Below, piece by piece: positions 1-6,490 of a stretch of DNA of 7,236 nucleotides. Position 1 is the first letter of the stretch. Each line of letters begins with the position of its first letter. The notes under the pieces were generated by a model, which did no database searches, was not told the DNA's origin, and was given only the letters and a program-made list of their open reading frames with translations. Made by a program: the position numbers and the translations under genes. Source of the stretch: Halomonas sp. (GTDB lineage Bacteria; Pseudomonadota; Gammaproteobacteria; Pseudomonadales; Halomonadaceae). The stretch is from NCBI GenBank assembly GCA_007116835.1, contig SKHS01000043.1, positions 1 to 7,236 on the forward strand, read 5' to 3'.

Positions 1-145
1 ATTGACTATTTCCATGAAAGCCTGTGCTCGGGTCGTGGTGTTATAGGAGACCTCATTATCTGAGCATCAGGCTTTCTTTAAAACTGTCCGAACCATTGGT
101 TAATGGGTCGTTAGATTAGGTTCTTCATCAGTGGTGAGTGTGACC
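1..145. other. Left-edge non-coding stretch upstream of the zinc peptidase
   Basis: No gene can be assigned confidently here. On the + strand one frame is open from the left edge to a TGA at 61-63, so the last 20 codons of an upstream gene could lie here, but the peptide is not recognisable. On the - strand an ATG at 15-13 with a CAGG five bases upstream could begin a divergent gene leaving the window; only five codons are visible, so this cannot be tested. The clearest signal is the stem-loop at 16-76, annotated separately. I see no convincing -35/-10 pair for the peptidase gene. A small dyad CCATT-GGTT-AATGG lies at 93-106, without known meaning. Confidence 0.4.
16..76 (+). terminator. Long imperfect stem-loop, possible terminator
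   Basis: GAAAGCCTG (16-24) is perfectly complementary to CAGGCTTTC (68-76), and the next bases TGCTC (25-29) pair with GAGCA (62-66), leaving a single bulged T at 67. This gives a 14-bp stem with one bulge. Inside the loop GGTC (31-34) can also pair with GACC (49-52). The right arm runs into CTTTCTTTAAAA, a broken T-run, so a Rho-independent terminator for a + strand gene ending left of or near the window edge is the simplest reading. The 32-base loop and interrupted U-tract make it an atypical terminator. A repeat element or a small structured RNA is the alternative. Confidence 0.4.
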
Positions 146-820
146 ATGTTCATTGTGTTAATCGTGTTGGCGCTGGGTATTTTTGTTTTGCCCAATTTAT
201 GGGCGAAGTGGGTATTAAAACGCCACACCCGTGGGCGGGATGATTACCCAGGCACTGGCGCAGAACTTGCCGAGCATCTGCTGCGTCGTTTAGGTGTAGA
301 AGGCGTGAGCGTTGAGCGTACCGAATTTGGCGATCATTATGATCCGGAATCGCGCTGTGTGCGCTTAACCCCCGACCATTATGATGGCCGCTCGCTCACA
401 GCGGTGACCGTCGCTGCCCACGAGGTTGGGCACGCTATTCAACACCATGAAGGCTATGCACCCTTGCTGGCGCGCAGCCGCTTGGTTCAAGTAGCGCAAA
501 AGGCAGAAAAGTTGGGTGCTATGTTAATGATGGCCGCGCCCTTTCTGTTTGTGCTTACCAGGCTGCCCGGTGGGCTGGCAGTAGTCATTGCGATGGCGGT
601 GATCAGCTTTGGCACCGCTGCACTGGTCCATCTAGTGACGCTACCCGTCGAGTTCGATGCCAGCTTTAACCGCGCGCTGCCGCTGCTGAAAGAGTATGTG
701 CCTCCCTATGACATGCCCGGTGCCCGCCATGTGCTCACCGCCTGTGCATTTACCTACGTGGCTGCCTCATTGGCCAGCGTGATGAATCTTGGCCGCTGGC
801 TGGTGATCTTAAGAAGATGA
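146..820 (+). CDS. Membrane zinc metallopeptidase, YugP family
   Basis: This 224-residue protein looks like a member of the neutral zinc metallopeptidase family typified by Bacillus YugP (Pfam Zn_peptidase_2), integral membrane proteins whose substrates are unknown. An N-terminal hydrophobic segment (about residues 2-17) is followed by a soluble part holding the zinc site HEVGH at 92-96, where the histidines bind zinc and Glu93 is the expected catalytic base. Hydrophobic stretches follow at about 125-163 and 195-213. Between them LPVEFDAS (residues 166-173) supplies Glu169, the likely third zinc ligand. The start is uncertain: I prefer ATG 146 because the protein then begins directly with the membrane segment, but in-frame GTG codons at 131, 134 and 140 are possible, and none has a strong ribosome site (GGTGAG precedes 146). 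The gene stands alone and converges on cmoB. Family assignment is firm from motifs; the biological role is not known. Confidence 0.85.
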   Translation: MFIVLIVLALGIFVLPNLWAKWVLKRHTRGRDDYPGTGAELAEHLLRRLGVEGVSVERTEFGDHYDPESRCVRLTPDHYDGRSLTAVTVAAHEVGHAIQHHEGYAPLLARSRLVQVAQKAEKLGAMLMMAAPFLFVLTRLPGGLAVVIAMAVISFGTAALVHLVTLPVEFDASFNRALPLLKEYVPPYDMPGARHVLTACAFTYVAASLASVMNLGRWLVILRR

Positions 821-848
821 AGGTCTATTGGCTTAAAAACCGTAAACA

Positions 849-1880
849 CTAGGTTGGCGAATGAATAACGGCGGCGGGCTTATTGGCAAGAATGACTGCT
901 CTGCGCGGAGCAGGGTAGCCTTCAATGGTACGGGTTGGATCGTTGGGGTCGAGAAAATCCGCAAGCGACTGATACGTCATCCATTCGGTTGAGCGCTGCT
1001 CGTCCAGTGTGGTTACTGCTTCGTCGACCACGCGCACATTGGTAAAGCCACACCGCTCTAGCCAGTGGCAGAGTGCTGTTGAAGAGGGCAGGAAGTAGAC
1101 GTTAGGCATCGCGGCGTAGCGTTCGCCAGGTACAAACACGGTTTGCTCATCGCCTTCTACCACCAGTGTTTCCAACACGAGTTCGCCGCCGGGGGCGAGC
1201 GCTTCTTTGAGCTGCTGCAAGTGCTCAAGAGGCGAAGGGCGATGGTAGAGCACGCCCATGGAAAATACCGTATCAAAAAAGGCTAGCTTTTCCGGTACCT
1301 CCTCAATGCCGACTGGCAGAAACTGGGTGCGTCCGCCGTCAGCCTCGCCAACGAAGTGGCGCACTGCCTGAAACTGCCAATAAAAGCGCGGTGACGGGTC
1401 TATCACCAGCACAAAGGACGCCCCTTCACCCGCCATACGCCAGGCGTGGTAGCCACTGCCACCGCCAACATCCAATACCTTGCGGTATTTAAGCGGCGCA
1501 AGATGTGGCGCAACTCGTTGCCACTTCCAGTCGGAACGCCATTCGGTGTCAATTTCAATGCCGCCCAGCCGGAAGGGGCCTTTGCGCCAGGGCGAGAGCT
1601 TGCGCAGCAGGTTAACGCATTGGCGCTTCTGGCTATCGCTCAACGCAACATCAATGCTCACTGTATCGCTGGTGAGATCGACGTGGCGCTCCTCGGGCAG
1701 GGCAGGCAGTTTGGCAACGGCTTTCTCCCAAGCAGAGAGATCACCGTGGCGCTGGCGGTCTAGCCCGTTGGCCAGTTGTTCTGGCAGTTTGGCAAGCCAC
1801 GGCGTCAGTGCAGCGTCCTGGCTGGCTTGGTCTAAAAAGGCTTGGTAAAGCACGCGATGGTCATCGGGTAACAGCGCCAC
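849..1880 (-). CDS. cmoB: tRNA U34 carboxymethyltransferase CmoB
   Basis: CmoB transfers the carboxymethyl group of carboxy-SAM to 5-hydroxyuridine at wobble position 34 of certain tRNAs, giving uridine 5-oxyacetic acid, which widens decoding of codon third positions. The 343-residue product matches the E. coli protein (323 residues) throughout. WRKGPF (98-103) holds Lys100, matching E. coli Lys91; TEWRSDWKW lies at 112-120; LDVGGGSGYH (136-145) is the SAM-fold glycine loop; FSMGVLYHR (206-214) contains Tyr212, matching Tyr200; and EGYPAPRRA (320-328) contains Arg327, matching Arg315. These three are, from memory, the residues that contact the carboxylate of the cofactor. The protein has about nine extra residues at the N terminus and eight at the C terminus relative to E. 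coli. It starts with GTG at 1880, one base after the cmoA stop, with a strong Shine-Dalgarno site inside the end of cmoA, so translation is probably coupled. Confidence 0.95.
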   Translation of the reverse strand: MALLPDDHRVLYQAFLDQASQDAALTPWLAKLPEQLANGLDRQRHGDLSAWEKAVAKLPALPEERHVDLTSDTVSIDVALSDSQKRQCVNLLRKLSPWRKGPFRLGGIEIDTEWRSDWKWQRVAPHLAPLKYRKVLDVGGGSGYHAWRMAGEGASFVLVIDPSPRFYWQFQAVRHFVGEADGGRTQFLPVGIEEVPEKLAFFDTVFSMGVLYHRPSPLEHLQQLKEALAPGGELVLETLVVEGDEQTVFVPGERYAAMPNVYFLPSSTALCHWLERCGFTNVRVVDEAVTTLDEQRSTEWMTYQSLADFLDPNDPTRTIEGYPAPRRAVILANKPAAVIHSPT

Positions 1881-1881
1881 C

Positions 1882-2625
1882 TTAACCCTCCTTAAAGGCG
1901 ATCAGCGAGGTAAAGTTCAAGTACTGAAACCACGTCATCGAACGGGGAAAGCCTGCTTGGGCTAAACGGCCATGCAGGGCGTCGAGCGTATCGGGAATCA
2001 GTACGTTTTCAAGCGCAGTGCGTTTTTGGCTGATTTCCATATCGCTGTAACCGTTGGCGCGCTTGAAGTCATGGTAGCGCTCAACACGCCACGCATTGTC
2101 TCGCTCATCGGCATCAATGGTTTTTTCCGACAAAATCAGCACGCCGCCTGGCTCAAGGGCATCAAAAAGCCGCTTCAACAGCGCATCGCGGTCAGCGGGC
2201 GGCAAAAACTGCAGGGTAAAATTGAGAATGATCATGCCGGAAGGCGCATACTCAAGGGTGCGTATGTCGGCTTCTTCAACCTGCATGGCGTGGTCAGGGC
2301 ACTCTTCTAAAAACGTTTGCTTGGCCCTGGCCACCATGGCGGGTGAAAGGTCAACCCCGGTATAGCGAAAGGCATCGGCGGGAAGTGCGCCAGCCAGCGC
2401 TAGGCCTGATGCGCCCAGCGAGCAGCCCAGGTCGTAAACATGCGCGCCATGACGCAGGTGGCGCTGGGCAATTAAGCTCAACATGCCGAGGATCTGCCCG
2501 TAACCGGGCACTGAACGGCGGATCATATCAGGGAAGCAGGCAACGACCTGTTCATCGAAGGAGAACCTTGCCACCTTATCTAGGGGTGTTGAAAAGATAG
2601 CGTCGCGGTAAGATGCATTACTCAT
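1882..2625 (-). CDS. cmoA: Carboxy-S-adenosyl-L-methionine synthase CmoA
   Basis: CmoA converts S-adenosylmethionine and prephenate to carboxy-SAM, the donor used by CmoB in wobble-uridine modification. With ATG at 2625 the product is 247 residues, the same length as E. coli CmoA and aligned to it from the start (E. coli begins MSHRDTLFSAP; here MSNASYRDAIFSTP). An in-frame extension back to 2739 would add 38 residues unlike the family and would run across the whole shared promoter region, so I reject it. Visible motifs are FPDMIRRSVPGY (31-42), the SAM-binding loop VYDLGCSLGASG (63-74), NFTLQFL (135-141), LSEK (165-168), HDFKRANGYS (185-194) and EISQKR (197-202). Arg202 corresponds to E. coli Arg199, reported to bind the cofactor carboxylate across the dimer, and Tyr42 to Tyr39. 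The ribosome site in front of the ATG is weak. cmoA is the first gene of the cmoAB operon, divergent from pgi. Confidence 0.95.
   Translation of the reverse strand: MSNASYRDAIFSTPLDKVARFSFDEQVVACFPDMIRRSVPGYGQILGMLSLIAQRHLRHGAHVYDLGCSLGASGLALAGALPADAFRYTGVDLSPAMVARAKQTFLEECPDHAMQVEEADIRTLEYAPSGMIILNFTLQFLPPADRDALLKRLFDALEPGGVLILSEKTIDADERDNAWRVERYHDFKRANGYSDMEISQKRTALENVLIPDTLDALHGRLAQAGFPRSMTWFQYLNFTSLIAFKEG
1885..1892 (-). promoter_or_regulatory. cmoB ribosome binding site inside the end of cmoA
   Basis: On the minus strand the last codons of cmoA read AAG GAG GGT TAA, immediately followed by G and then the cmoB GTG. AAGGAGGG is close to a perfect anti-16S match, about six bases from the GTG. 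This site decides the cmoB start and implies that ribosomes finishing cmoA can restart at once on cmoB. Confidence 0.8.
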
Positions 2626-2669
2626 GGGCAAGCCAGGATTATTAATGAGGCTGCGTAGTTTACGCGCCC

Positions 2670-2699
2670 TTGTTAGACCAGAACAGACCTGTTTATAAC
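2670..2699 (+). promoter_or_regulatory. Predicted pgi promoter
   Basis: TTGTTA (2670-2675, four of six to TTGACA) is followed after 18 bases by TATAAC (2694-2699, five of six to TATAAT). Transcription would begin near 2706, about 34 bases before the pgi ATG. The -10 overlaps the predicted -10 of the divergent cmoAB promoter (2692-2697), so the two polymerases could not occupy their sites together. Confidence 0.4.
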
Positions 2700-2701
2700 A
2701 G
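2682..2701. promoter_or_regulatory. Alternating AACAG/CTGTT palindromes over both -10 elements
   Basis: Three five-base units alternate: AACAG (2682-2686), CTGTT (2689-2693) and AACAG (2697-2701). The middle unit forms a perfect inverted repeat with either neighbour, with centres of 2 bases (AC) and 3 bases (TAT). The right-hand palindrome CTGTT-TAT-AACAG covers the predicted -10 hexamers of both pgi and cmoAB. This is the geometry expected of an operator, but part of the symmetry may simply arise from two opposed TATA-like -10 boxes. The CTGT...ACAG spacing is too short for an E. coli-type LexA box. Confidence 0.3.
2692..2700 (-). promoter_or_regulatory. Predicted extended -10 promoter of cmoAB
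   Basis: Read on the minus strand, positions 2700-2692 give TGT-TATAAA: a TGn extension directly joined to a -10 hexamer matching TATAAT at five of six positions. No good -35 is present 16-18 bases upstream, which is tolerated by extended -10 promoters. The start of transcription would lie near 2685, giving a leader of about 60 bases before the cmoA ATG. Prediction from sequence only. Confidence 0.4.
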
Positions 2702-2719
2702 ATTCCTGCTGCAAGGAAT
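2702..2719 (+). other. Small hairpin in the pgi leader
   Basis: ATTCCT (2702-2707) and AGGAAT (2714-2719) are perfect six-base inverted arms around the six-base loop GCTGCA. If pgi transcription starts near 2706 as predicted, only part of the hairpin would be in the RNA; if it starts slightly earlier, it would cap the 5' end. It lies nine bases upstream of the pgi ribosome site (AGGAG at 2728-2732, seven bases from the ATG) and does not cover it. Confidence 0.25.
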
Positions 2720-2739
2720 GACGCCACAGGAGAGGGCAT

Positions 2740-4434
2740 ATGGCTTCAGCAACACGCGCAACCCCCGATACGCTACCCGCATGGCAAACGCTGAAACAGC
2801 ACGCGCATGCATTGCAAAACGTTCATTTGAAGAATTTGTTTGGCGACGACGATAGCCGCTGGACAAACTTCACGCGCCAAGTGGCAGGCCTGACCTTAGA
2901 CCTATCCAAGCAGCGCTGGGATGACGATACGCTTGAGCATTTACTTGCGCTGGCCCATGAGGCAGGAGTGCCTGGGGCAATTGATGCGCTGCTGAGTGGT
3001 AAGCGGGTAAACGTCAGCGAAAATCGCCCGGCGCTGCATACCGCCTTACGGCTGCCAGCTGATGCTTCGCTTGACGTTGAAGGGGAAGATGTAGTGACCG
3101 CTGTGCATGAAAGCCTTGCCCAGATGGAGTGCTTGGTGCAGCGGCTGCAGGCGGGGCAATGGCGCGGGGCAACCGGCAAGCCAATTCGTCATGTGGTGAA
3201 TCTGGGAGTGGGGGGATCTGATTTAGGCCCACTCATGGTCACCCATGCGTTAGCGGACTACCGCCCCAAAGGGAGGCACCCGCTAGAGGTGCACTTTGCG
3301 TCCACCATGGATGGCTCTCAGCTGGCGGATTATTTAGGCCGTTTTAACCCAGAAACCACGCTGTTCGTTTTATCGTCAAAGTCGTTCACCACTATCGACA
3401 CGCTCTCTAACGCCAATACTGCCAAAGATTGGCTGTTGGGACGCCTATCAACCCATGGTGATCAACCAAGTGCCGCCCCCTTAAGTGCTGAACTTATTGT
3501 TCGTCAGCACTTTATCGGCGTATCGGCGAGCCCTGAAAAGATGAGCGAGTGGGGTATCGCTTCTGATCACCAACTGATGTTTTGGGACTGGGTGGGTGGG
3601 CGCTACTCCTTATGGGGAACCATCGGCCTACCTATTGCGCTTGTGGTGGGAATGGATAACTTCCGTGAGCTGCTGGCGGGTGCCCATGCCATGGACTGCC
3701 ACTTCCGCGATGCGCCGATGGAAGATAATCTGCCTGTGTTGCTGGGGCTTGCCGGTATTTGGAACGTTAATTTTCTGGATATCCGCGCCCATTCGATACT
3801 GCCTTACGATGGACGTTTAGAATACTTTGCTGCCTATCTCGAGCAGCTAGAGATGGAGTCCAACGGCAAGTCGGTGACCCGCCAAGGTCAGGCGGTGAAC
3901 TACTCGACCTGCCCGGTGCTGTGGGGGCAGCTGGGCCCTAATGCGCAGCATGCCTTTTATCAGCTGCTTCACCAGGGCACTCAGCCGGTGGTCTGCGATT
4001 TTATTGCGCCGCTGAAGCGCTATGATGAGGTCGAAGATCCCGACACGCGTCGCCATTTAAAAGCGCAACACCGCCTAGCCCTGGCGAATTGCTTTGCCCA
4101 GTCGCGGGTGCTGATGCTGGGGGATGACGCCCTAGACGATGAAGGCCCCCGCCCAGAGCATAAGCGCTATCGTGGAAACCAGCCCTCTACGACGGTGCTG
4201 CTGGATAAGCTAACGCCCTTCACCTTGGGCGCGCTGATTGCTCTATATGAGCACAAAGTATTTGTTCAGGCGGTCATTTGGGATATCAACCCGTTTGATC
4301 AATGGGGGGTAGAGCTGGGTAAGAAAATTGCCACCGACACCCAGGCGATTATCGATGGTGAAGGCGATATTTCGCGCATGGATGCCTCCAGCCGCGGCTT
4401 GATTGGCGCGTTTTGGGCATCAGAACAGGAGTAG
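2740..4434 (+). CDS. pgi: Glucose-6-phosphate isomerase
   Basis: Pgi interconverts glucose-6-phosphate and fructose-6-phosphate in the cytoplasm, linking glycolysis or the Entner-Doudoroff route with gluconeogenesis and sugar-nucleotide supply. The 564-residue product is slightly longer than E. coli Pgi (549). The two SIS-type sugar-binding halves show the expected motifs: NLGVGGSDLGP (154-164), LSSKSFTTIDT (211-221) for phosphate binding, the family signature WDWVGGRYSLWG (282-293), MESNGK (372-377) with catalytic Glu373, NAQHAF (401-406) with ring-opening His404, and the second signature NPFDQWGVELGKK (517-529) with catalytic Lys528. The Glu-His spacing of 31 equals that in E. coli (355 and 386). 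A short insertion relative to E. coli lies around residues 236-250. ATG 2740 has a good AGGAG site seven bases upstream. It is transcribed alone, divergent from cmoAB, with a weak terminator candidate downstream. Confidence 0.97.
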   Translation: MASATRATPDTLPAWQTLKQHAHALQNVHLKNLFGDDDSRWTNFTRQVAGLTLDLSKQRWDDDTLEHLLALAHEAGVPGAIDALLSGKRVNVSENRPALHTALRLPADASLDVEGEDVVTAVHESLAQMECLVQRLQAGQWRGATGKPIRHVVNLGVGGSDLGPLMVTHALADYRPKGRHPLEVHFASTMDGSQLADYLGRFNPETTLFVLSSKSFTTIDTLSNANTAKDWLLGRLSTHGDQPSAAPLSAELIVRQHFIGVSASPEKMSEWGIASDHQLMFWDWVGGRYSLWGTIGLPIALVVGMDNFRELLAGAHAMDCHFRDAPMEDNLPVLLGLAGIWNVNFLDIRAHSILPYDGRLEYFAAYLEQLEMESNGKSVTRQGQAVNYSTCPVLWGQLGPNAQHAFYQLLHQGTQPVVCDFIAPLKRYDEVEDPDTRRHLKAQHRLALANCFAQSRVLMLGDDALDDEGPRPEHKRYRGNQPSTTVLLDKLTPFTLGALIALYEHKVFVQAVIWDINPFDQWGVELGKKIATDTQAIIDGEGDISRMDASSRGLIGAFWASEQE

Positions 4435-4455
4435 CGCCTTATTCTGGTTATCATG

Positions 4456-4480
4456 GCTGGATATACAGCTTTTTGCTTTT
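4456..4480 (+). terminator. Weak terminator candidate after pgi
   Basis: GCTG (4456-4459) and CAGC (4466-4469) can form a four-base stem (five with a G-U pair) around the loop GATATA, followed directly by TTTTTGCTTTT. The position, 20 bases after the pgi stop, and the T-run fit an intrinsic terminator, but the stem is short and termination may be incomplete. Confidence 0.35.
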
Positions 4481-4519
4481 CCGCTATCCTGTGTTCTTTT
4501 TTAAGCCGCCCACGGGCCG

Positions 4520-4549
4520 TTGCAATGCGATGGCTCGGTTCAATATTCT
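4520..4549 (+). promoter_or_regulatory. Possible parE promoter
   Basis: TTGCAA (4520-4525) and TATTCT (4544-4549) each match the sigma-70 consensus at four of six positions with an 18-base spacer. Transcription would start near 4556, about 33 bases before the parE ATG. A second weak pair, TATACA (4462-4467) and TATCCT (4485-4490), has a 17-base spacer overlapping the terminator candidate. Either is speculative; the spacer as a whole (4435-4588) contains no other gene I can support. Confidence 0.3.
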
Positions 4550-4588
4550 GCGCGGCTGTTAGCGCTATTTTTCAGGGACCGACGTTAC

Positions 4589-6484
4589 ATGACCCAGTTT
4601 GATGCCTCCCAGTACGGCGCGAGTTCCATCGAAGTCCTGTCAGGGCTCGAGCCGGTGCGTAAGCGTCCCGGTATGTACACCGATACTTCGCGGCCTAATC
4701 ACCTCGCTCAAGAGGTTATCGACAACAGTGTTGATGAGGCCCTGGCAGGACACGCCACGGCGATTAGCGTGGTGTTGCACAGCGACGGGGCCATTGAAGT
4801 TCAGGACAATGGCCGCGGCATGCCTATCGACCTGCACCCTGAATACGGGGTGTCGGGCGTCGAATTGATTTTTACCAAGCTGCACTCAGGGGGAAAGTTT
4901 TCTTCCTCTAGCTATCGTTTCTCGGGCGGTCTGCACGGGGTTGGCGTGTCGGTAGTGAACGCTTTATCACGCCGCCTAGACGTTGAAGTTACCCGCAATG
5001 GTGCGCGCCACGCGATGGCGTTCGAGTTCGGTGAGAAAGTTGAAGAGCTGCATGAAATTGGCAAAGCGGCTAAGAAAGCAACGGGCACGTTGGTGCGCTT
5101 CTGGCCAGATGAAAGCTATTTCGACAGCCCGAAGCTGGCGCTCTCTAAGTTAAAACATTTGCTACGCGCCAAGGCGGTACTGTGCCCTGGGCTAAAGGTG
5201 ACCCTGGTAGAACCCGACGGCACACAAACTGAATGGGCCTATGCCGACGGTCTGCGGGACTACCTGGCTGAAGCCGCCGATGGCTATGAGGTGGTACCCA
5301 ATGAGCCCTTTGTGGGCCACTTTAGCGATGACGAGCATGGTGTTGACTGGGCGATTCAGTGGCTGCCTGAAGGTGGCGAGGCGCTGTTGGAAAGCTACGT
5401 TAACCTGATCCCCACGCCTCAGGGCGGCACCCATGTGAACGGCTTCCGTTCAGGGCTGTTAGACGCATTGCGGGAGTTCTGTGAATACCGCAGCTTGCTG
5501 CCGCGAGGCGTTAAGCTAACCGCCGATGATTTATGGGAGCGAGCCTCTTTTGTGCTCTCGGTTAAGATGCTTGACCCCCAGTTTGCCGGGCAGACCAAAG
5601 AGCGTTTGTCGTCGCGCACCATTGCGGGCTTTGTCTCCGGCGTGTTGAAAGACGCCTTTTCGCTGTGGCTGAACCATCACATCGAACAGGCTGAACGGCT
5701 GGCGGAACTGGTGATCAGCGCTGCCCAGCAGCGTCAAAAAAAGTCCAAAAAAGTTGCCCGTAAAAAGGTCACTTCCGGCCCCGCGCTGCCTGGCAAATTA
5801 GCGGATTGCTCCGGCCAAGACCCTGCGCTAAGCGAGCTGTTTTTAGTGGAAGGCGATTCGGCAGGCGGGAGTGCTAAGCAGGCGCGCAATCGCGAAACCC
5901 AGGCCATTCTTCCGCTGCGTGGGAAGATCCTCAACACTTGGGAAGTTGAGACCCACGATATTTACGGCTCTCAGGAAGTGCATGATATCGCCGTGGCGAT
6001 TGGCGCGGACCCTGGCAGCGCAGACCTTGAAAAGCTGCGTTACCACAAAGTCTGTATTCTCGCGGATGCTGACTCTGACGGTTTGCATATTGCGACGCTG
6101 CTGTGCGCCTTGTTTGTCAGGCATTTCCCCAGCTTGGTGGATGCCGGGCACGTGTTCGTTGCCATGCCACCGCTTTACCGAATCGATTTAGGTAAAGACG
6201 TGCACTACGCCCTGGATGAGAGCGAAAAAGCTGCGATTCTCAAACAGCTGGCGAAAAAGCGTGGCACACCTAACGTTCAGCGCTTTAAGGGTCTGGGCGA
6301 AATGAGCCCGCTACAGCTGCGTGAAACCACCATGGCTGTGGAAACCCGCCGCTTGGTTCAGCTAACCCTGGAAGAGGGCGATGGCACCATGGAAATGATG
6401 GATATGCTGCTGGCCAAGAAGCGCGCCGGTGACCGCAAAAAGTGGCTGGAAGATTACGGCAATCTTGCAGATATCGAGGTATAA
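4589..6484 (+). CDS. parE: DNA topoisomerase IV subunit B (ParE)
   Basis: ParE is the ATPase subunit of topoisomerase IV, which with ParC separates linked daughter chromosomes after replication. With ATG 4589 the protein is 631 residues, against 630 in E. coli, and aligns from its first residues. The GHKL ATPase site shows QEVIDNSVDEALAG (41-54) with Glu42 and Asn46, DNGRGMP (73-79) and GGLHGVG (113-119); the transducer QTK loop is at 335-337 with Lys337. The TOPRIM domain carries EGDSAGGSAKQ (421-431), PLRGKILN (442-449) and the metal-binding DADSDG (493-498). Residues matching E. coli quinolone-resistance sites Leu416, Asp420, Ser458 and Glu460 are unchanged (Leu419, Asp423, Ser461, Glu463). 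A TTG at 4520 would extend the frame by 23 residues not seen in the family. AGGGA at 4574-4578 is a modest ribosome site, ten bases from the ATG. parC follows after 6 bp. Confidence 0.97.
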   Translation: MTQFDASQYGASSIEVLSGLEPVRKRPGMYTDTSRPNHLAQEVIDNSVDEALAGHATAISVVLHSDGAIEVQDNGRGMPIDLHPEYGVSGVELIFTKLHSGGKFSSSSYRFSGGLHGVGVSVVNALSRRLDVEVTRNGARHAMAFEFGEKVEELHEIGKAAKKATGTLVRFWPDESYFDSPKLALSKLKHLLRAKAVLCPGLKVTLVEPDGTQTEWAYADGLRDYLAEAADGYEVVPNEPFVGHFSDDEHGVDWAIQWLPEGGEALLESYVNLIPTPQGGTHVNGFRSGLLDALREFCEYRSLLPRGVKLTADDLWERASFVLSVKMLDPQFAGQTKERLSSRTIAGFVSGVLKDAFSLWLNHHIEQAERLAELVISAAQQRQKKSKKVARKKVTSGPALPGKLADCSGQDPALSELFLVEGDSAGGSAKQARNRETQAILPLRGKILNTWEVETHDIYGSQEVHDIAVAIGADPGSADLEKLRYHKVCILADADSDGLHIATLLCALFVRHFPSLVDAGHVFVAMPPLYRIDLGKDVHYALDESEKAAILKQLAKKRGTPNVQRFKGLGEMSPLQLRETTMAVETRRLVQLTLEEGDGTMEMMDMLLAKKRAGDRKKWLEDYGNLADIEV

Positions 6485-6490
6485 CTCCAG

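Noticed and set aside
821..848. Bidirectional terminator between the zinc peptidase and cmoB
   Set aside because: The 28-bp gap is A-rich but I found no inverted repeat of useful length followed by a T-run on either strand.
1446..1848. Two + strand open frames of 105 and 122 residues
   Set aside because: Both lie antisense inside cmoB, have arbitrary composition and no ribosome site; they are shadows of its codon bias.
2682..2704. LexA (SOS) box over the cmoA-pgi promoters
   Set aside because: CTGT and ACAG are present, but the spacing is 5 bases in the palindrome rather than the 8 of the E. coli-type CTGT-N8-ACAG box.
2626..2739. N-terminal extension of cmoA by 38 residues to a start at 2739
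   Set aside because: The E. coli-like protein begins at ATG 2625 with the family's exact length of 247; the extension would cover the whole divergent promoter region and end against the pgi start codon.
2823..3232. Minus-strand open frames inside the 5' part of pgi
   Set aside because: Antisense shadows of pgi: low-complexity Ser/Pro/Ala-rich translations with no recognisable motif.
4505..4570. Short dyads GCCC-AC-GGGC (4508-4517) and GCGC...GCGC followed by TATTTTT (4550-4571) as attenuator of parE
   Set aside because: The first has a two-base centre, too tight for an RNA loop; the second stem is only four self-complementary bases, too weak to claim as a terminator or attenuator.
4520..4588. 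TTG start at 4520 for parE adding 23 residues
   Set aside because: The added residues do not match the ParE N terminus, there is no ribosome site at 4520, and ATG 4589 gives the expected length and alignment.
5843..6151. Minus-strand open frame of 102 residues
   Set aside because: It is antisense to the strongly conserved TOPRIM region of parE and shows no recognisable domain.
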